Origin: Chloroflexota bacterium
GTDB lineage: Bacteria > Chloroflexota > Anaerolineae > Anaerolineales > Anaerolineaceae
Direction of reading: 5' to 3'
Assembly: GCA_029265085.1 (NCBI GenBank)
Contig: JAJUJY010000187.1
Location: 1-7,456, forward strand
DNA: 7,456 nucleotides
A program made the position numbers and the translations under genes. Shown piece by piece: positions 6,096 through 7,456 of this stretch (the stretch's first letter is position 1; every line of letters begins with the position of its first letter). Under the pieces are notes generated by a model. The model was not told where the DNA came from and ran no database searches. It worked only from the letters and a program-made list of their open reading frames with translations.

Positions 6096-6124
6096 TTGAC
6101 GTTTTATCCAGGCTAAGGTATCCT
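6096..6124 (+). promoter_or_regulatory. Promoter of the selenocysteine tRNA gene
   Basis: TTGACG (6096-6101) and TATCCT (6119-6124) are 17 bases apart, a good sigma-70-type promoter. Counting 7 bases past the -10 box places transcription start at about 6131-6132, which is the first base of the tRNA. The tRNA may therefore be made with little or no 5' leader. The promoter may also serve the protease gene downstream. Confidence 0.7.
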
Positions 6125-6131
6125 TGTACCT

Positions 6132-6225
6132 GGGAGTGGGTAGGTTCCGGTGAGCTTCCCGGTCTTCAAAACCGGTGGCGGGTCGCGTTGCGGGCCGCGG
6201 TGGGTTCGACTCCCATCCATTCCCG
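6132..6225 (+). tRNA. selC: tRNA-Sec (UCA anticodon)
   Basis: The sequence folds into the bacterial selenocysteine tRNA shape, which reads in-frame UGA during selenoprotein synthesis. The acceptor stem has 8 bp (6132-6139 with 6217-6224, one G-U). The D stem has 6 bp (6142-6147 with 6152-6157) and a 4-base loop CGGT. The anticodon stem is a perfect 5 bp (6159-6163 with 6171-6175), with loop CTTCAAA and anticodon TCA at 6166-6168. The variable arm is long (6178-6198: two stem parts of 4 and 3 bp around a mismatch and a wobble, loop GTT). The T stem has 5 bp (6200-6204 with 6212-6216) with loop TTCGACT. The 8+5 acceptor/T arrangement, the 6-bp D stem and the CGGTGAG sequence match E. coli SelC. 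G6225 is the discriminator. The next bases are CCT, so the terminal A of CCA is not encoded. The gene implies selA, selB and selD elsewhere in the genome; none is here. Confidence 0.96.
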
Positions 6226-6284
6226 CCTGATATTTTAAAAGAATTCAGGAATCAACGAATTAGTGATAAAAACAGGGAGAAAAC

Positions 6285-7456
6285 ATGGATTCTTCCGATC
6301 AATTACAAGTGTTGGATGCGCTGGTCCGGCGCATTTTTGCAATTGACGACGTAACCTTAGGCAGTGGCAAAGATTCATTCATGATCCGCTATCGCGGACG
6401 ATTAATTGCTGGTGATTCTGCTGCTGCGTACGATGATCTTGCGAAACAAGTCAAAGGATACGGCCTGACTCCGCTATTCCGCAAGGAAGACGGGCGGCAT
6501 GCGATCTATCTTGTTCCAGGCATGCCAACCCCTCGGCCCTCCAACCCAAAAGTCAACCTGATATTTTTTATTTTAACCCTGATAAGTGTTTGGTTCACAG
6601 GCGGAATCTTTGGTACAACCGGAGAATTGCCAACGGATCCAATTGCTTTTATATGGGCAATTGTGGTTAATGGCTGGCCTTTTGCGGTCAGCATGATTGC
6701 CATCCTGGCTGCACATGAATTTGGACATTATCTTGCCGGCAGAAGTCATGGCGTGCACGTTACGCTGCCTTATTTTTTGCCCCTGCCCTACCCCTTTAGC
6801 GCATTTGGAACCTTAGGGGCGTTTATCAACCTGAAGGAACCACCCAAAAACCGGCGCGTCTTGCTCGATATTGGAATTGCCGGTCCGTTATCCGGACTAG
6901 CAGTGGCGATCCCTGTTTTACTTCTGGGCTTATCACTATCCACTTTGAATCCCTTACCGGCAGCAGCATTAGCCCAGGGTGCAGGGCAAACCGTATTGGA
7001 AGGCAATTCCATTTTGTATTTACTATCCAAATGGCTTGTATTTGGCAAGTTTCTTCCGGAACCGGTTAGTTACCAAAATATGCAGCCGTTGATCTATTGG
7101 CTGCGCTACATGATCACCGGGCAACCATTTCCTTACGGTAGTTTGGATGTAAGTTTGCATCCGGTTGCCTGGGCTGGATGGGCAGGAATCCTCATCACAT
7201 CTCTAAACTTGATTCCGGCAGGTCAACTGGACGGCGGACACATGTTATACGTTCTTTTTGGGAAGCAGAAATCGCAGCGCATTCTGCCCATCATACTGGT
7301 CGCTCTGGTTATCCTTGGTTTCTTCTGGTCAGGTTGGTGGCTTTGGGCTTTCCTGATCTTCTTCCTGGGCAGAGCGTATGCTGAACCACTGGATCAAATA
7401 ACTGAATTAGACAGCCGCCGCAAAGCATTAGCTGTATTGGCTTTGATTGTCTTCCT
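6285..7456 (+). CDS. Site-2 protease family (M50) intramembrane metalloprotease, 3' end cut off
   Basis: The frame runs from the ATG at 6285 (AGGGAGA at 6274-6280) to the window edge, 390 residues without a stop. A cytoplasmic-looking N-terminal domain (about 1-85) precedes several membrane segments (about 90-108, 120-143, 195-218, 293-310, 333-362). The zinc site is complete: HEFGH at 144-148 gives His144, Glu145 and His148, and NLIPAGQLDGGH at 308-319 gives Asp316. The stretch GAFINLKEPPKNRRVLLDIGIAGPLSG (178-204) is typical of the EGY/cyanobacterial S2P branch. Such enzymes cut membrane-spanning substrates within the bilayer, for example anti-sigma factors or signal-peptide remnants. The substrate here is unknown. 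There is no PDZ domain in the visible part. The gene starts 60 bases after the tRNA-Sec, with no terminator or obvious promoter of its own between, so it may be co-transcribed with selC. Only the last few tens of residues are probably missing. Confidence 0.92.
   Translation, partial: MDSSDQLQVLDALVRRIFAIDDVTLGSGKDSFMIRYRGRLIAGDSAAAYDDLAKQVKGYGLTPLFRKEDGRHAIYLVPGMPTPRPSNPKVNLIFFILTLISVWFTGGIFGTTGELPTDPIAFIWAIVVNGWPFAVSMIAILAAHEFGHYLAGRSHGVHVTLPYFLPLPYPFSAFGTLGAFINLKEPPKNRRVLLDIGIAGPLSGLAVAIPVLLLGLSLSTLNPLPAAALAQGAGQTVLEGNSILYLLSKWLVFGKFLPEPVSYQNMQPLIYWLRYMITGQPFPYGSLDVSLHPVAWAGWAGILITSLNLIPAGQLDGGHMLYVLFGKQKSQRILPIILVALVILGFFWSGWWLWAFLIFFLGRAYAEPLDQITELDSRRKALAVLALIVF

Noticed and set aside
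6226..6249. CCTGA/TCAGG hairpin after the tRNA as a terminator
   Set aside because: It has only 5 bp, a 14-base loop and no T-run after it.
6788..7048. 86-codon minus-strand open frame within the protease gene
   Set aside because: It is a shadow of the site-2 protease coding sequence, whose catalytic motifs are intact on the plus strand.

Overview
The window most likely comes from a bacterium of the Chloroflexota, class Anaerolineae. This is inferred from the type of proteins, not from a marker gene. The genes include a substrate-binding lipoprotein of a rearranged type that I associate with that phylum, several exported lipoproteins, an EGY-like site-2 protease and a divergent D-Ala-D-Ala-ligase-like ATP-grasp enzyme. 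There is no phage, insertion sequence, CRISPR array or toxin module. The window looks like chromosomal housekeeping and cell-envelope DNA.

Layout. Positions 1-2188 hold two minus-strand lipoprotein genes: the 5' end of an Ig-like-domain lipoprotein (1-324, runs off the window) and a complete oligopeptide-type substrate-binding lipoprotein (545-2188). A 361-bp divergent promoter region (2189-2549) separates them from a plus-strand pair with overlapping stop and start codons: a MobA-like nucleotidyltransferase (2550-3338) and a PAP2 lipid phosphatase (3335-3877). A bidirectional terminator (about 3891-3926) lies between this pair and the convergent minus-strand Ddl-like ATP-grasp gene (3949-5160), which has its own promoter and a hairpin in its leader. 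Positions 5483-6073 encode a small lipoprotein made of two tandem copies of one domain. Next come a selenocysteine tRNA gene (selC, 6132-6225) with a good promoter directly in front, and a site-2 protease gene (6285 to the window end, cut off).

The two most notable observations follow. (1) The substrate-binding protein is circularly permuted. The block that normally opens the mature SBP_bac_5 fold (PGLAE..., FHLR.GV.F..G, L.A.DVV.SF) is at its C-terminus, and the protein starts with the segment that normally follows that block. (2) The tRNA has a UCA anticodon, an 8-bp acceptor stem, a 6-bp D stem and a long variable arm, so the organism almost certainly makes selenoproteins. Its promoter is placed so that transcription should start at or within a base of the first tRNA nucleotide.

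Most gene products act at or outside the cytoplasmic membrane: three lipoproteins, a PAP2 phosphatase and an intramembrane protease. The Ddl-like enzyme may serve peptidoglycan precursor synthesis. Apart from the coupled nucleotidyltransferase/PAP2 pair, the genes do not form one clear pathway.
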